From Cheilinus undulatus (taxonomy: Eukaryota; Chordata; Actinopteri; Labriformes; Labridae): a stretch of 64,000 nucleotides of DNA. Of the stretch, positions 33,476 to 46,623 are shown one piece after another. A program made the position numbers and the translations under genes. The notes under the pieces are model-generated. The model saw nothing but the letters and a program-made list of their open reading frames with translations. It did no database searches and was not told the DNA's origin. The DNA lies in the NCBI RefSeq assembly GCF_018320785.1, contig NW_024571680.1, positions 1 through 64,000 of the forward strand, given 5' to 3'. Every line of letters begins with the position of its first letter. Position 1 is the first letter of the stretch.

Positions 33476-36400
33476 ACTCTCTCTCTCTCTCTCTCTCCTC
33501 CTGTAATCTGAAACTCTCTCTCTCTCTCTCCTCCTGTAATCTGAAACTCTCTCTCTCTCTCCTCCTGTAATCTGAAACTCTCTCTCTCACCTCCTGTAAT
33601 CTTAATCTCACTCTCTCTCTCCTGTAATCTGAAACTCTCTCTCTCTCCTCCTGTAATCTGAAACTCTCTCTCTCTCTCCTGTAATCTGAAACTCTCTCTC
33701 TCTCTCCTCCTGTAATCTGAAACTCTCTCTCTCTCTCTCCTCCTGTAATCTTAATCTCACTCTCTCTCTCCTCCTGTAATCTGAAACTCTCTCTCTCTCA
33801 CCTCCTGTAATCTGAAACTCTCTCTCTCTCTCTCCTCTTGTAATGTGAAACTCTCTCTCTGTCTCTCTCCTCCTGTAATCTTAATCTCGCTTTCTCTCTC
33901 CTCCTATAATTTGAAACTCTCTCTCTCTCTCTCCTCCTGTAATCTGAAACTCTCTCTCTCTCCTCCTGTAATCTGAAACTCTCTCTCTCTCTCCTCCTGT
34001 AATCTTAATCTCTCTGTCTCTCACCTCCTGTAATCTGAAACTCTTTCTCTCTCTCCTCCTGTAATCTGAAACTCTCTCTCTCTCCTCCTGTAATCTGAAA
34101 CTCTTTCTCTCTCTCCTCCTGTAATCTGAAACTCTCTCTCTCTCCTCCTGTAATCTGAAACTCTCTCTCTCTCCTCCTGTAATCTGAAACTCTCTCTCTC
34201 TCCTCCTACAATCTTAATCTCGCTCTCTCTCTCCTCCTGTAATCTGAAACTCTCTCTCTCTCTCCTCCTGTAATCTGAAACTCTCTCTCTCCTCCTGTAA
34301 TCTTAATCTCGCTCTCTCTCTCCTCCTGTAATCTGAAACTCTCTCTCTCTCCTCCTGTAATCTGAAACTCTCTCTCTCTCTCCTCCTGTAATCTTAATCG
34401 AACTCTCTCTCTCCTCCTGTAATCTGAAACTCTCTCTCTCTCACCTCCTGTAATCTGAAACTCTCTCTCTCTCTCTCTCCTCTTGTAATCTGAAACTCTC
34501 TCTCTCTCTCTCCTTTGTAATCTGAAACTCTCTCTCTGTCTCTCTCCTTCTGTAATCTTAATCTTGCTTTCTCTCTCCTCCTATAATTTGAAACTCTCTC
34601 TCTCTCTCTCCTCCTGTAATCTGAAACTCTCTCTCTCTCTCCTGTAATCTGAAACTCTCTCTCTCTCTCCTCCTGTAATCTGAAACTCTCTCTCTCTCCT
34701 CCTGTAATCTGAAACTCTCTCTCTCTCTCCTCCTGTAATCTTAATCGAACTCTCTCTCTCCTCCTGTAATCTGAAACTCTCTCTCTCTCCTCCTGTAATC
34801 TGAAACTCTCTCTCTCTCCTCCTGTAATCTGAAACTCTCTCTCTCTCTCTCCTCCTGTTATCTGAAACTCTCTCTCTCACCTCCTGTAATCTTAATCTCA
34901 CTCTCTCTCTCCTGTAATCTGAAACTCTCTCTCTCCTCCTGTAATCTGAAACTCTCTCTCTCTCCTGTAATCTGAAACTCTCTCTCTCTCTCCTCCTGTA
35001 ATCTGAAACTCTCTCTCTCTCCTCCTGTAATCTGAAACTCTCTCTCTCTCTCCTCCTGTAATCTTAATCGAACTCTCTCTCTCCTCCTGTAATCTGAAAC
35101 TCTCTCTCTCTCACCTCCTGTAATCTGAAACTCTCTCTCTCTCTCTCTCCTCTTGTAATCTGAAACTCTCTCTCTCTCTCTCCTTTGTAATCTGAAACTC
35201 TCTCTCTGTCTCTCTCCTTCTGTAATCTTAATCTTGCTTTCTCTCTCCTCCTATAATTTGAAACTCTCTCTCTCTCTCTCCTCCTGTAATCTGAAACTCT
35301 CTCTCTCTCTCTCCTCCTGTAATCTGAAACTCTCTCTCTCTCCTCCTGTAATCTGAAACTCTCTCTCTCTCTTCTCCTCTAATCTGAAACTCTCTCTCTC
35401 CTCCTGTAATCTGAAACTCTCTCTCTGTCTCTCTCCTCCTGTAATCTGAAACTCTCTCTCTCTCTTCTCCTGTAATCTGAAACTCTCTCTCTCTCTTCTC
35501 CTGTAATCTGAAACTCTCTCTCTTTCTCCTCTTGTAATCTGAAACTCTCTCTCTCTTCTCCTGTAATCTTAATCCCGCTCTCTCTCTTCTCCTGTAATCT
35601 GAAACTCTCTCTCCTCCTGTAATCTGAAACTCTCTCTCTCTCCTCCTTTAATCTGAAACTCTCTCTCTCTCTCTCTCTCCTCTTGTAATCTTAATCTCGC
35701 TCTCTCTCTCCTCCTGTAATCTTAATCTCGCTCTCTCTCTTCTCCTGTAATCTGAAACTCTCTCTCTTTCTCTCCTCCTGTAATCTGAAACTCTCTCTCT
35801 CTCCTCCTGTAATCTTAATCTCGCTCTCTCTCTTCTCCTGTAATCTGAAACTCTCTCTCTCTCTCTTCTCCTGTAATCTGAAACTCTCTCTCTCCTCCTG
35901 TAATCTGAAACTCTCTCTCTCTCCTCCTGTAATCTTAATCTCGCTCTCTCTCTTCTCCTGTAATCTGGAATTCTCTCTCTTTCTCTCCTCCTGTAATCTG
36001 AAACTCTCTCTCTCCTCCTGTAATCTGAAACTCTCTCTCTCTCTCCTTCTGTAATCTGAAACTCTCTCTCTCTCCTCTTGAAATCTTAATCTCGCTCTTT
36101 CTCTCCTCCTGTAATCTTAATCTCGCTCTCTCTCTTCTCCTGTAATCTGAAACTCTCTCTCTCCTCCTGTAATCTGAAACTCTCTCTCTCTTCTCCTGTA
36201 ATCTTAATCCCGCTCTCTCTCTCCTCCTGTAATCTGAAACTCTCTCTCCTCCTGTAATCTGAAACTCTCTCTCTCTCCTCCTTTAATCTGAAACTCTCTC
36301 TCTCTCTCCTCCTGTAATCTTAATCTCGCTCTCTCTCTCCTCCTGTAATCTGAAACTCTCTCTCTCTCTCCTCCTGTAATCTGAAACTCTCTCTCTCCTC

Positions 36401-36911
36401 CTGTAATCTTAATCTCACTCTCTCTCTTCTCCTGTAATCTGAAACTCTCTCTCTCTCTCCTCCTGTAATCTGAAACTCTCTCTCTCTCCTCCTGTAATCT
36501 TAATCTCGCTCTCTCTCTTCTCCTGTAATCTGAAACTCTCTCTCTTTCTCTCTTCTCCTGTAATCTGGAACTCTCTCTCCTCCTGTAATCTGAATCTCTC
36601 TGTCCTCCTGTAATCTGAAACTCTCTCTCTCTCCTCCTGTAATCTGAAACTCTCTCTCTCTCTCTCTCCTCTTGTAATCTTAATCTCGCTCTCTCTCTCC
36701 TCCTGTAATCTTAATCTCGCTCTCTCTCTTCTCCTGTAATCTGAAACTCTCTCTCCTCCTGTAATCTGAAACTCTCTCTCTCTCCCTCTTCTCCTGTAAT
36801 CTGAAACTCTCTCTCTCTCTCCTCTTGTAATCTTAATCTCGCTCTCTCTCTCCTCCTGTAATCTTAATGTCGCTCTCTCTCTCCTCCTGTAATCTTAATC
36901 TCGCTCTCTCT
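33476..36911. repeat. 3.4 kb CT-rich array next to the rab33b promoter
   Basis: Over 100 copies of a 26-32 bp unit: a variable CT dinucleotide run, then CCTCCTGTAATCTGAAACT, or the variant CCTCCTGTAATCTTAATCTCG. The variation in CT run length makes the period irregular, and larger blocks recur (for example about 34381-34610 resembles 35041-35280). Plus-strand segments are mainly pyrimidine. It ends about 30 bp before the rab33b 5' region. Confidence 0.95.
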
Positions 36912-37324
36912 TGTCATGAGGAGCAGCGGTTACACCTCTCCAAGATGGCGACTGCGTACACACGGCCCTAAAACCCGGAAGCGTCAGCAGCGAACTCTCA
37001 ATATTATCTCGCGAGATCAGACTTCTGACATCGACACGGTACGTGGCTTCACGGCTGAGGAGTGTTTTTACCTTTTAACCGGGATGTTTCCGTGAAAATC
37101 CTGCACTAACAGCTGAATGTTGTGTTTCCGGTTCTGTCTTCCTCGGTGCTTTGATGAAGAGCAGCGGCTGCTGTCCGGAAGTCTCTGTCTGCTGTCCGGA
37201 AGTCTTTATCGGTGTTTACAGCAGCGGGACTGACGTTAGCTTCAGGCTAACAGAGCAGGATCCTCAGCCTCCCCCTTAGATCCCCCAGGAGTCCCCACCG
37301 TAGACCTGATCCGGATCCTTTGAC
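36912..37324 (+). promoter_or_regulatory. rab33b: rab33b promoter and 5' UTR
   Basis: A GC-rich, repeat-free 410 bp between the CT array and the start codon. CAAGATGGCGAC at 36941-36952 matches the YY1 core motif found at many vertebrate transcription starts. CCGGAAG (ETS-like) sites lie at about 36977, 37173 and 37196. No TATA box was seen. The exact transcription start cannot be set. Confidence 0.6.
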
Positions 37325-40300
37325 ATGGCCCAGATCGGCTCGTCAGTTGAATTTCCGGGCTCTCTGCCAAGCTCGACCCTCCCTCCTCCGAGGACCCGAA
37401 TCTTCAAAATCATCGTGATCGGGGACTCGGGGGTTGGCAAGACCTGCCTCACATACCGGTTCTGCGCCGGTAAGTTCCCCGAGAAGACCGAGGCCACGAT
37501 CGGGGTGGACTTCCGGGAGAGGCTGGTGGAGATCGACGGGGAGAAGATCAAGGTGGGAACCGGAGTCACGTGACAGATGTATAAGCTATTTACCTAGGGG
37601 TGGCGAACATCAGATAGGGGTGGGTCAAAGGTCATAGGGCTCTGAGTGACGTGTCAGACGTTTATGTATGATCTAATCATCATGTCTGTATTTACACGCT
37701 GAATAGGGAACATGTGATGATGTCATGCTTTCTTCTGTGACGAATGAATGAATGAATGATTTAATGAATGAATGAATGATTGAATGATTGAATGAATGAA
37801 TGATTGAATGAATGATTGAATGAATGAATGAATGAATGATTGAATGAATGATTGAATGAATGAATGAATGATTGAATGAATGATTGAATGATTGAATGAA
37901 TGATTTAATGATTGAATGAATGAATGATTGAATGAATGAATGAATGATTGAATGATTGAATGAATGATTTAATGAATGAATGAATGATTGAATGATTGAA
38001 TGAATGAATGATTGAATGAATGATTGAATGAATGAATGATTGAATGAATGATTGAATGATTGAATGAATGAATGATTGAATGAATGATTGAATGAATGAA
38101 TGATTGAATGAATGATTTAATGAATGAATGAATGAATTAATGATTTAATGAATGAATGAATGATTTAATGAATGATTGAATGATTGAATGAATGAATGAT
38201 TGAATGATTGAATGAATGATTTAATGAATGAATGAATGATTGAATGAATGAATGAATGAATGATTGAATGATTGAATGAATGATTTAATGAATGAATGAA
38301 TGATTGAATGAATGATTGAATGATTGAATGAATGATTTAATGAATGAATGAATGATTGAATGAATGATTGAATGATTGAATGAATGATTTAATGATTGAA
38401 TGAATGAATGATTGAATGAATGAATGAATGATTGAATGAATGATTTAATGAATGAATGAATGATTGAATGATTGAATGAATGAATGATTGAATGAATGAT
38501 TGAATGAATGAATGATTGAATGATTGAATGAATGAATGATTGAATGAATGATTTAATGAATGAATGAATGAATTAATGATTTAATGAATGAATGAATGAT
38601 TTAATGAATGAATGATTGAATGAATGATTGAATGAATGAATGAATGAATGATTGAATGAATGAATGATTGAATGAATGAATGATTGAATGATTTAATGAA
38701 TGAATGAATGAATGAATGATTGAATGAATGAATGAATGATTGAATGAATGAATGAATGATTGAATGAATGAATGATTGAATGAATGAATGAATGATTGAA
38801 TGAATGATTAAATGAATGAATGAATGAATGAATGATTGAATGAATGAATGAATGATTGAATGAATGAATGAATGATTTAATGAATGAATGATTGAATGAA
38901 TGATTGAATGAATGAATGATTGAATGAATGATTGAATGATTGAATGAATGAATTAATGATTTAATGAATGAATGAATGATTTAATGAATGAATGATTGAA
39001 TGAATGATTGAATGAATGAATGAATGATTGAATGATTGAATGAATGATTGAATGAATGAATGAATGATTTAATGAATAAATGAATGATTGAATGAATGAA
39101 TGATTGAATGAATGAATGAATGAATGAATGATTGAATGAATGAATGATTGAATGAATGATTGAATGATTGAATGAATGATTGAATGAATGATTTAATGAA
39201 TAAATGAATGATTGAATGAATGAATGATTGAATGAATGAATGATTGAATGAATGATTGAATGAATGAATGAATGAATGATTTAATGAATAAATGAATGAT
39301 TGAATGAATGAATGAATGAATGATTGAATGATTGAATGAATGATTGAATGAATGAATGAATGATTGAATGAATGATTGAATGAATGATTGAATGAATGAA
39401 TGAGTGATTGAATGATTGAATGAATGATTGAATGAATGAATGAATGATTGAATGAATGATTGAATGAATGAATGAATGATTGAATGAATGATTTAATGAA
39501 TGAATGAATGATTGAATGATTTAATGAATGAATGAATGAATGAATGATTGAATGAATGAATGATTGAATGAATGAATGAATGATTGAATGATTGAATGAA
39601 TGATTGAATGAATGAATGAATGATTGAGTGATTGAATGAATGATTGAATGAATGAATGAATGATTGAATGATTGAATGAATGATTTAATGAATGAATGAA
39701 TGATTGAATGAATGAATGATTGAATGAATGAATGATTGAATGAATGAATGATTGAATGAATGATTGAATGAATTCATGAATGATTTAATGAATAAATGAA
39801 TGATTGAATGAATGAATGATTGAATGAATGAATGAATGAATGAATGATTGAATGAATGAATGAATGATTTAATGAATGAATGATTGAATGAATGATTGAA
39901 TGATTGAATGAATGATTGAATGAATGAATGAATGAATGATTTAATGAATAAATGAATGATTGAATGAATGATTGAATGAATGAATGAATGATTGAATGAT
40001 TTAATGAATGATTTAATGAATGAATGAATGATTGAATGAATGATTGAATGAATGAATGATTGAATGAATGATTGAATGAATGATTGAATGAATGAATGAA
40101 TGATTGAATGATTGAATGAATGATTTAATGAATGAATGGATGATTGAATGATTGAATGATTGAATGAATGATTTAATGAATGAATGAATGATTGAATGAT
40201 TGAATGAATGAATGATTGAATGAATGATTGAATGAATGAATGATTGAATGATTGAATGAATGAATGATTGAATGAATGATTTAATGAATGAATGAATGAA

Positions 40301-43149
40301 TTAATGATTTAATGAATGAATGAATGATTTAATGAATGAATGATTGAATGAATGATTGAATGAATGAATGAATGAATGATTGAATGAATGAATGATTGAA
40401 TGAATGAATGATTGAATGATTGAATGAATGATTTAATGAATGAATGAATGAATGAATGATTGATTGAATGAATGAATGATTGAATGAATGAATGAATGAT
40501 TGAATGAATGAATGATTGAATGAATGAATGAATGATTGAATGATTGAATGAATGATTTAATGAATGAATGAATGAATGAATGATTGAATGAATGAATGAA
40601 TGATTGAATGAATGAATGAATGATTTAATGAATGAATGATTGAATGAATGATTGAATGATTGAATGAATGATTGAATGAATGAATGATTGAATGAATGAT
40701 TGAATTAATGAATTAATGATTTAATGAATGAATGAATGATTTAATGAATGAATGATTGAATGAATGATTGAATGAATGAATGAATGATTGAATGATTGAA
40801 TGATTGAATGAATGATTGAATGAATGATTTAATGAATAAATGAATGATTGAATGAATGAATGATTGAATGAATGAATGAATGAATGAATGATTGAATGAA
40901 TGAATGATTGAATGAATGATTGAATGATTGAATGAATGATTGAATGATTGAATGAATGAATGATTGAATGAATGATTGAATGAATGAATGAATGAATGAT
41001 TTAATGAATGAATTAATGATTTAATGAATGAATGAATGAATGAATGATTTAATGAATGAATTAATGATTTAATGAATGAATGAATGAATGAATGAATGAT
41101 TTAATGAATGAATGAATGAATGAATGATTTAATGAATGAATTAATGATTTAATGAATGAATGAATGAATGATTTAATGAATGAATGAATGGGTGTCAGAG
41201 TGGAACTTTTCTAAAGTTTCTCTGAGTCCAGTAAAAGTCTGACCGTGTTAATAATGACGGTTTTCTACAGGAGGATCAGAGAGGCTCCGCCCCCTGATGT
41301 CTAAAAACAGCGACACTGCCCTTTAGTAGGTCATTTCCACCGAGCGGTCCGGCTCAGTTCGGTGCGGTACGCCACGTACCGTCCCACTTTTCAGCACCCT
41401 TCTGTAGGGGTGCCAGTCTTACCTCCCCGTACCAAAAAGGTGGAGCTACACACAACAATAGGGGCTGCACTGACGTCACATCAGCGCGCGACTCAGCTGC
41501 TCACCTCCGGGCTTCAAACAAGGAAGTCTGCTGGGAGGAGCGGGTGAAAATGGGAAAAATGGACTAATATCTACTTACATCAGAAATATTTGGACTTGAT
41601 GGAGATCCAGACTGTTTCCTAGTCTGTGAATGTTGGTATCTGACCACAAATCCAGTTCCCTGACGTTAATCTGGATGATTTTAAAAACACAAAGCAGAGC
41701 CCAAAAGCTCCCATCAGCCTGATCCATCAGTGATGGATGAGAAACTAAATTAATGCTGAAGTTTAGTGAATACGAAGCCTTAGAACAGTTCATTCTCCTC
41801 TCTAACTAGTTATTAATCTACGTCTTACGTTAGGTAACCTGTGAAAACATCGCTCTGTGGTTGTTGGACGTGTTTGTAAAACTTCAGGCTGCAGACTATT
41901 TTAAAACCAGATCAGCACACCCCGGATTTCTGACTTAATCTAGCTTGATTTTAACACCAGCTGAACTTTAACTTTATTTTTAATGCAGTGAGTTCTCACA
42001 GTACAGCTCTAAACTTTCATGTTTTGTGGTATAAACTGTTCTAGACTAGATATATTCACATATTAACGCAGCGTTACGACTCAAACCGTCTCTGTTCACG
42101 TATTCATCAGCTGAGGATCTGGACTGACAGCTGTTATCATTAAGATGTAGTTATTTTTTTTAAAGCACTTTCAGCTGAAATAAAGCTGTTTACTGCTTAT
42201 TCCTACTGATTTCTGTCACTCATCCTTTCTTTAACTCTGCTGCTGGAACAGCTGACTCACGCTGTGACTTCACATTCATCACCTTTACAGCCCCGCCCAC
42301 CAAGCGAGAGCACTGGTGTCTGTGGAAACGCTAACTATTTTGGGTTTAACGTACCAAACCATACCAAACCATACCAAACCATACCAAACCAAACTGAATC
42401 AAACCGGACCCCCTGATGGAAACACGGCTTTGGACATCTTTGTTATTAAAGACCGGATTAGGTACCACATGAGAGACCCCTTAAGGGGACAAAATTCTAC
42501 AAAGGGCCCTGAGAATTACCCCTGGGGACCAACCATGGGGCCTCCAGGGGCCCTCTAATGAAGACCAGCTGCCTCGGTGCCTCTGTGTGGGACAGGGGAA
42601 TGTTACACCAGTGTTCTGCGGTTTGATTCAAAGATAAAAACTAAACCGGTTTTCATTGTCCCTCTATTTTTGGAAAAATGTCCGGAACCATTTTTATGTT
42701 TCCTTGATTTGATTGGAGCTCCTGGGCTAGGGGGTGGGGTTAGGGTAGGGTTAGGGTTTTTACTGTTTTAAACTGTAATCAGGAATCTGCTGGTCTCTGG
42801 ATTTTAGGTCTGGGTTAGGGTTAGTAGGCTGTAGTCTCCTCTGACAGTCTGAGCATAACCACTAACTGGTTCTGGTCTTTAAACAGGACTTTATTAAGTC
42901 TCTGCCCCCCCCAGAGAACTCACTGGGACCCTTGAGAGCGGGAGCCTTGTAAATGTAAGTTCTAGCTACATTGAACGGTACAGGTTAACCACGGTGGGCC
43001 GTCAGCAGACCTGTTTGGGGTTGGTGAGTTTACCTTTGACCTTTACACTGTGGAGGTGAGACGAGGTGAGAGGTCTCAGTTTTTAACCTCTGGAGAGCCT
43101 CGTGCCATCACCAACAGAGAACACCACTATTATTGATTGACTGATTGAC

Positions 43150-43181
<32 letters not shown>

Positions 43182-46100
43182 GGGGTTATTTGACGGGGCC
43201 ATGCGAAACTAAACTGTCAGGCCAGAGTTAGCTATAAGCTCATTTTCATCTGTGGCCCCTGAGCAGGAGGATGTAAAAGAAAACAAACACAACAGTCCAG
43301 CTCTAAAACATTAAAACGACTTTGTCTCTGAGACGGATTAATCAGTGATCACATGACTGTTTTCCTTCAGTTTACTGGCCTTTACAGTCTCTGATGTGGA
43401 GACCAACTGGGTTCCACTTTTCTGCTGCTCTGACTGAAAACGCAGACCAAGCTCAGTGTTCCTGAGTTTAGCTGGAGTCTCCTCAGGCTGGTGCCCCGGT
43501 CTCTCTAAGACTGCCCCTGCAGAGTAACACGCATCGTTTCAGTGGTGGGCCGGATCATGAGTTAGTTTAATCATCAGACACACATCTGCATAACAGAGGA
43601 GAGTGTCAAAGGTCATTCAGTTCTGTTTCTTAATGAGGTTACAGTGGTGGTAGTTCCTTGGTGATTGTAGAGGGTGTCTGATGGTTTTAGAGTGGTTGCT
43701 CCAGCTCCTGAGACCAGCTCCTGAGTCCAGCTCCTGAGTCCAGCTCCTGAGTCCAGCTCCTGAGACCAGCTCCTGAGACCAGCTCCTGAGTCCAGCTCCT
43801 GAGACCAGCTCCTGAGACCAGCTCCTGAGTCCAGCTCCTGAGACCAGCTCCTGAGTCCAGCTCCTGAGTCCAGCTCCTGAGACCAGCTCCTGAGACCAGC
43901 TCCTGAGTCCAGCTCCTGAGACCAGCTCCTGAGTCCAGCTCCTGAGTCCAGCTCCTGAGACCAGCTCCTGAGACCAGCTCCTGAGTCCAGCTCCTGAGAC
44001 CAGCTCCTGAGACCAGCTCCTGAGTCCTGACACAGTAGGATAAATGAGAATAAATCATTGAGTGCATGAAGAGTGAGCAGCGGCTGACGTGTGTGAAGTT
44101 CATGAGGTTGGCTCTGACATTCCTGCAGACGTTTTTTTTTTTTTCCTTAATCTTCGATTGGAGTCGATGCTTACGCCCAGACGTGTTCAACAGTCTGTAT
44201 TACCGCTCCGTTTACAGTCGTATCAGGCTGAGATGTGTTATTTCTCCTGACAGAAAAATACATTCCTACAGTTTTGCCCACATGAAGCGTCAGACAGCTG
44301 TGAGTTAGCCAATCAGAGACTTAGTTTAATGCTGCAGAGTTTGGATGCAGCTTGTTCTCTTGTTTTTGCACGGCTGTAGATACCCGTGCCATCTGGATCC
44401 GTACGTCTGGACGGATCAGGGCAGATCATTAATCTACAAACTAAATAAGGATTGATCCTTCTCCAACATTACAGCCAATTAAAGATGAGCACCTGTCATT
44501 AATTCTACGCTGTTTTCTCGAGCATCAGTATGACTCCATCCCTGTCAGTGCTTTATCAACTTTATGATTTACAGGATCAGAAGTTTTTTTGAAATCAAGG
44601 AGAACAGCAGCAACAACAGCTCCTCTGTAAAGACTGGATCTGATTTGGTCTCCAAAATAGCAGACTGCTGTCTCGGTACGGGATGGAATGGAAAATGACT
44701 GTTGTTTAAATATCAGCTGATCACTGACGACCCTCTCTGTGACTGTGGAGATTACCAGGAGAATACTGATGGGCCTGTAGTTTTCTGCTGTAAAGATGGG
44801 AGCTACAGCTGCTGATTTCACTGGGAAAATTACATTGTTTATTGGCAAATTTACAGGATGACTAATAGGAATTTTTGTACTTCTTCATAAATGCAGGATC
44901 ACGATCAAAATCATCTTTAGCCTTGGAGGTTTTAAACTGGTTCAAGACTTTAATTCTAGAGGATTCTGACGCCTCAGAAATATTAAAAACAGGGAAATCA
45001 TCATCTGTGACTGCATCTATGAAATAATTATTTAACAGCATATCTGATTTTTGTCTTGAGTTAAAATTCCTTGAACTTCCGACTCAAATCCCTCAGCTCC
45101 TTAGCAGGTTTCTTTCTTTAAAACTTTGTTGATATTTTCCCAGGTTTGCCTACTATTTCCTTTAGCTTCATTTATCATATCTGTAGAAAAATTAGCTTTT
45201 TCCTTCCTCAGTCCATTGACAACTTTATTATGAAGATGCTGAAAGGTCCTTCTGTCGTGGGCTAGTCCTGATTTAAGTGCAATTTTTAAGGAATGATCCT
45301 TTTGTTTCATTAAAGTCCACAGATGTTCAGTTATCCAAGGCAAGGTTTCCAGAGGACATTTTATGTCTTTAGTAAATTCATCTTTAACTTTGTTGATTGT
45401 GGACATAAAACATTTTGAAGCAGACTGGATCATGTGAGGACAGGATATCAGTCCAGGTTAGTTCTTCAGACTTTCTCTTGAATTCCCTGACGAGTCTCTG
45501 AGGAATAATGTGGATCATATTTTTTCATGAACCTGTGCTCTGTTAGTTTCCTTGCTGTCACTAAACTGAATGGTTTAGTTTTTCTTTCTGGTTTGTTGCT
45601 GAATATTAAATCTGTCTGGGTTTTGGAGGACTGAGTAGTCCTAGCAGGGCTTGGATAAGTTGTTGGAGGTTGAACTGATTTGTTATATCTTTAATCTTTT
45701 TCCTATTTGAGTTGTCTGCCTAACTGATGTTAAAACCCCCAAGCAGGATGAACTCCTTATTTTGACCAAGCTCTTTTCAGATGTTTTTAATGTTTTATAA
45801 AACGTTATCTGATGAAGGAGGCCTGTAAGGACATAGACGGAGACTAAATACATTTAACAGCAGTGCTTCATTTCCATAGAGCGGTCAAATTCAGTTTCTT
45901 TACAGTTAATAGTTAACACAGCCTTTCACGTACACAATCAGACCTCCACCCCACTGCCTTTTAAAGATTAAAAGCACCTCAAAGGACCCAGAGGGGTCCC
46001 GGGGTCTCGTAGGGTCGATCATGTCCACTGATCCATCTCCTCTCCGTCCCCTCACAGATCCAGCTGTGGGACACTGCAGGACAGGAGCGTTTCAGGAAGT

Positions 46101-46552
46101 CCATGGTGCAGCACTACTACCGTAACGTCCACGCTGTGGTCTTCGTCTACGACCTCACCAACGCCGCCAGTTTCCGCAGCCTCCCGGCCTGGATCGAGGA
46201 GTGTAAGCAGCACGCTCTGGGCACCGAGGTACCCCGGATCCTCGTCGGAAACAAGTGTGACCTCCAGGACTCCATCCAGGTGGGCACGGACGTGGCCCAG
46301 CAGTTTGCCGACACTCACTCCATGCCTCTATTCGAGACGTCTGCTAAGAACCCCAACAGTCAGGGAGACGGCGGCGGAGCCAACAACGACCACGTTGAGG
46401 CGATTTTTATGACTGTGGCTCACAAGCTGAAGTCCCAGAAGCCTCTGGTACTGAGCCAGCCCCCCGGGGGGTCCGGGGTGACGGTTAACCTCAACAGAGG
46501 GAGGGATGAAGGGGGGGACGGGGCCAGAGGCTGGGGCTGCAGCAGCTGCTGA
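37325..46552 (+). CDS. rab33b: Rab33B-like small GTPase, two coding exons
   Basis: Coding exons are 37325-37552 (76 codons, donor AAG|GTGGGA) and 46058-46552 (acceptor CCTCACAG), giving 240 residues. Rab33B is a Golgi Rab that acts in intra-Golgi and retrograde transport and binds ATG16L1 in autophagy. Motifs are P-loop GDSGVGKT (33-40), switch I ATIGVDF, switch [20 protein letters not shown] (80-97), NKCD (141-144) and ETSAK (169-173). [19 protein letters not shown] and VLSQPP favour Rab33B over Rab33A. Oddities are Gly at the position where human Rab33 has Asn (GDSNVGKT), a Gly-rich insertion after SAKNPN, and a tail ending CSSC instead of CXC. The start chosen is the first ATG in the frame and gives a normal-length N-terminus. 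Teleosts can have two rab33b copies; which one this is cannot be decided. Confidence 0.94.
37738..41190. repeat. 3.45 kb TGAA/TGAT tetranucleotide array in the rab33b intron
   Basis: Almost pure GAATGAATGATT-type sequence, with TGAATGAA runs punctuated by TGATTGAA and TGATTTAA, and rarer TGAATAAA. Longer patterns recur, so there is block structure above the 4-bp period. Stops in all plus frames explain the absence of open frames. It begins about 185 bp after the exon 1 donor. Confidence 0.96.
41327..42431 (-). mobile_element. 1.1 kb non-autonomous DNA transposon / MITE, copy 2 (inverted)
   Basis: Inverted copy of the element at 18959-20098. It starts TAGGTCATTTCCACCGAGCG and ends with AACCATACCAAACC repeats followed by CCCTGATGGAAACACGGCTT. 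The body matches throughout, including a shared segment near 41575-41793. This copy has extra ACCATACCAA units at its right end. Confidence 0.8.
42432..43701. other. rab33b intron, no gene seen
   Basis: Unique-looking intron. It holds a short GGGTTAGGG cluster near 42731-42760 (telomere-like but only a few copies) and a TGAT run at 43134-43180. No exon seen. Confidence 0.55.
43702..44030. repeat. 13-bp minisatellite in the rab33b intron
   Basis: About 25 copies of CTCCTGAGTCCAG alternating with CTCCTGAGACCAG. Three units make 39 bp, so minus-strand frames stay open with a 13-residue period (43617-44033 and 43687-44190). These are artefacts. Confidence 0.94.
44031..44524. other. rab33b intron, unique sequence
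   Basis: No exon, RNA gene or repeat family recognised. Confidence 0.5.
44525..45960 (-). mobile_element. Fragment of a non-LTR retrotransposon (endonuclease and reverse transcriptase)
   Basis: Read on the minus strand, conserved pieces appear in the right order. Near 45920 is GGLIVYVKG and near 45750 is EFILLGGFN (both endonuclease-like, the latter matching the GDFN motif). At 45101-45433 is [19 protein letters not shown] with [20 protein letters not shown], the linker before RT. At 44525-44848 are [20 protein letters not shown] and [17 protein letters not shown], the early RT motifs with the catalytic Asp in LLDF. Frameshifts and stops are present, and the YADD region and 3' end are missing. 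The clade is probably within the CR1/Jockey group, not certain. It ends about 100 bp before rab33b exon 2. Confidence 0.8.
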
Positions 46553-46617
46553 TGGAACGGATGGAGACCAGACTGAGGGACCGATAGAGACGGGACGGTT
46601 GTAGAACATCTGCACTA

Positions 46618-46623
46618 AATAAA
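46618..46623 (+). terminator. rab33b: rab33b poly(A) signal
   Basis: AATAAA lies 65 nt after the stop codon, in CACTAAATAAACACG. This would give a very short 3' UTR. No second hexamer is needed to end the transcript. Confidence 0.7.

Noticed and set aside
34581..34901. Arg/Glu-rich minus-strand frame
   Set aside because: Translation of the CT-rich array, with no gene context.
42731..42760. Interstitial telomere
   Set aside because: Only a few irregular GGGTTAGGG-like strings; too short to be a telomeric tract.
43617..44190. 138- and 167-residue minus-strand frames with a [11 protein letters not shown] period
   Set aside because: Translation of the 13-bp minisatellite in the rab33b intron. 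No supporting features.
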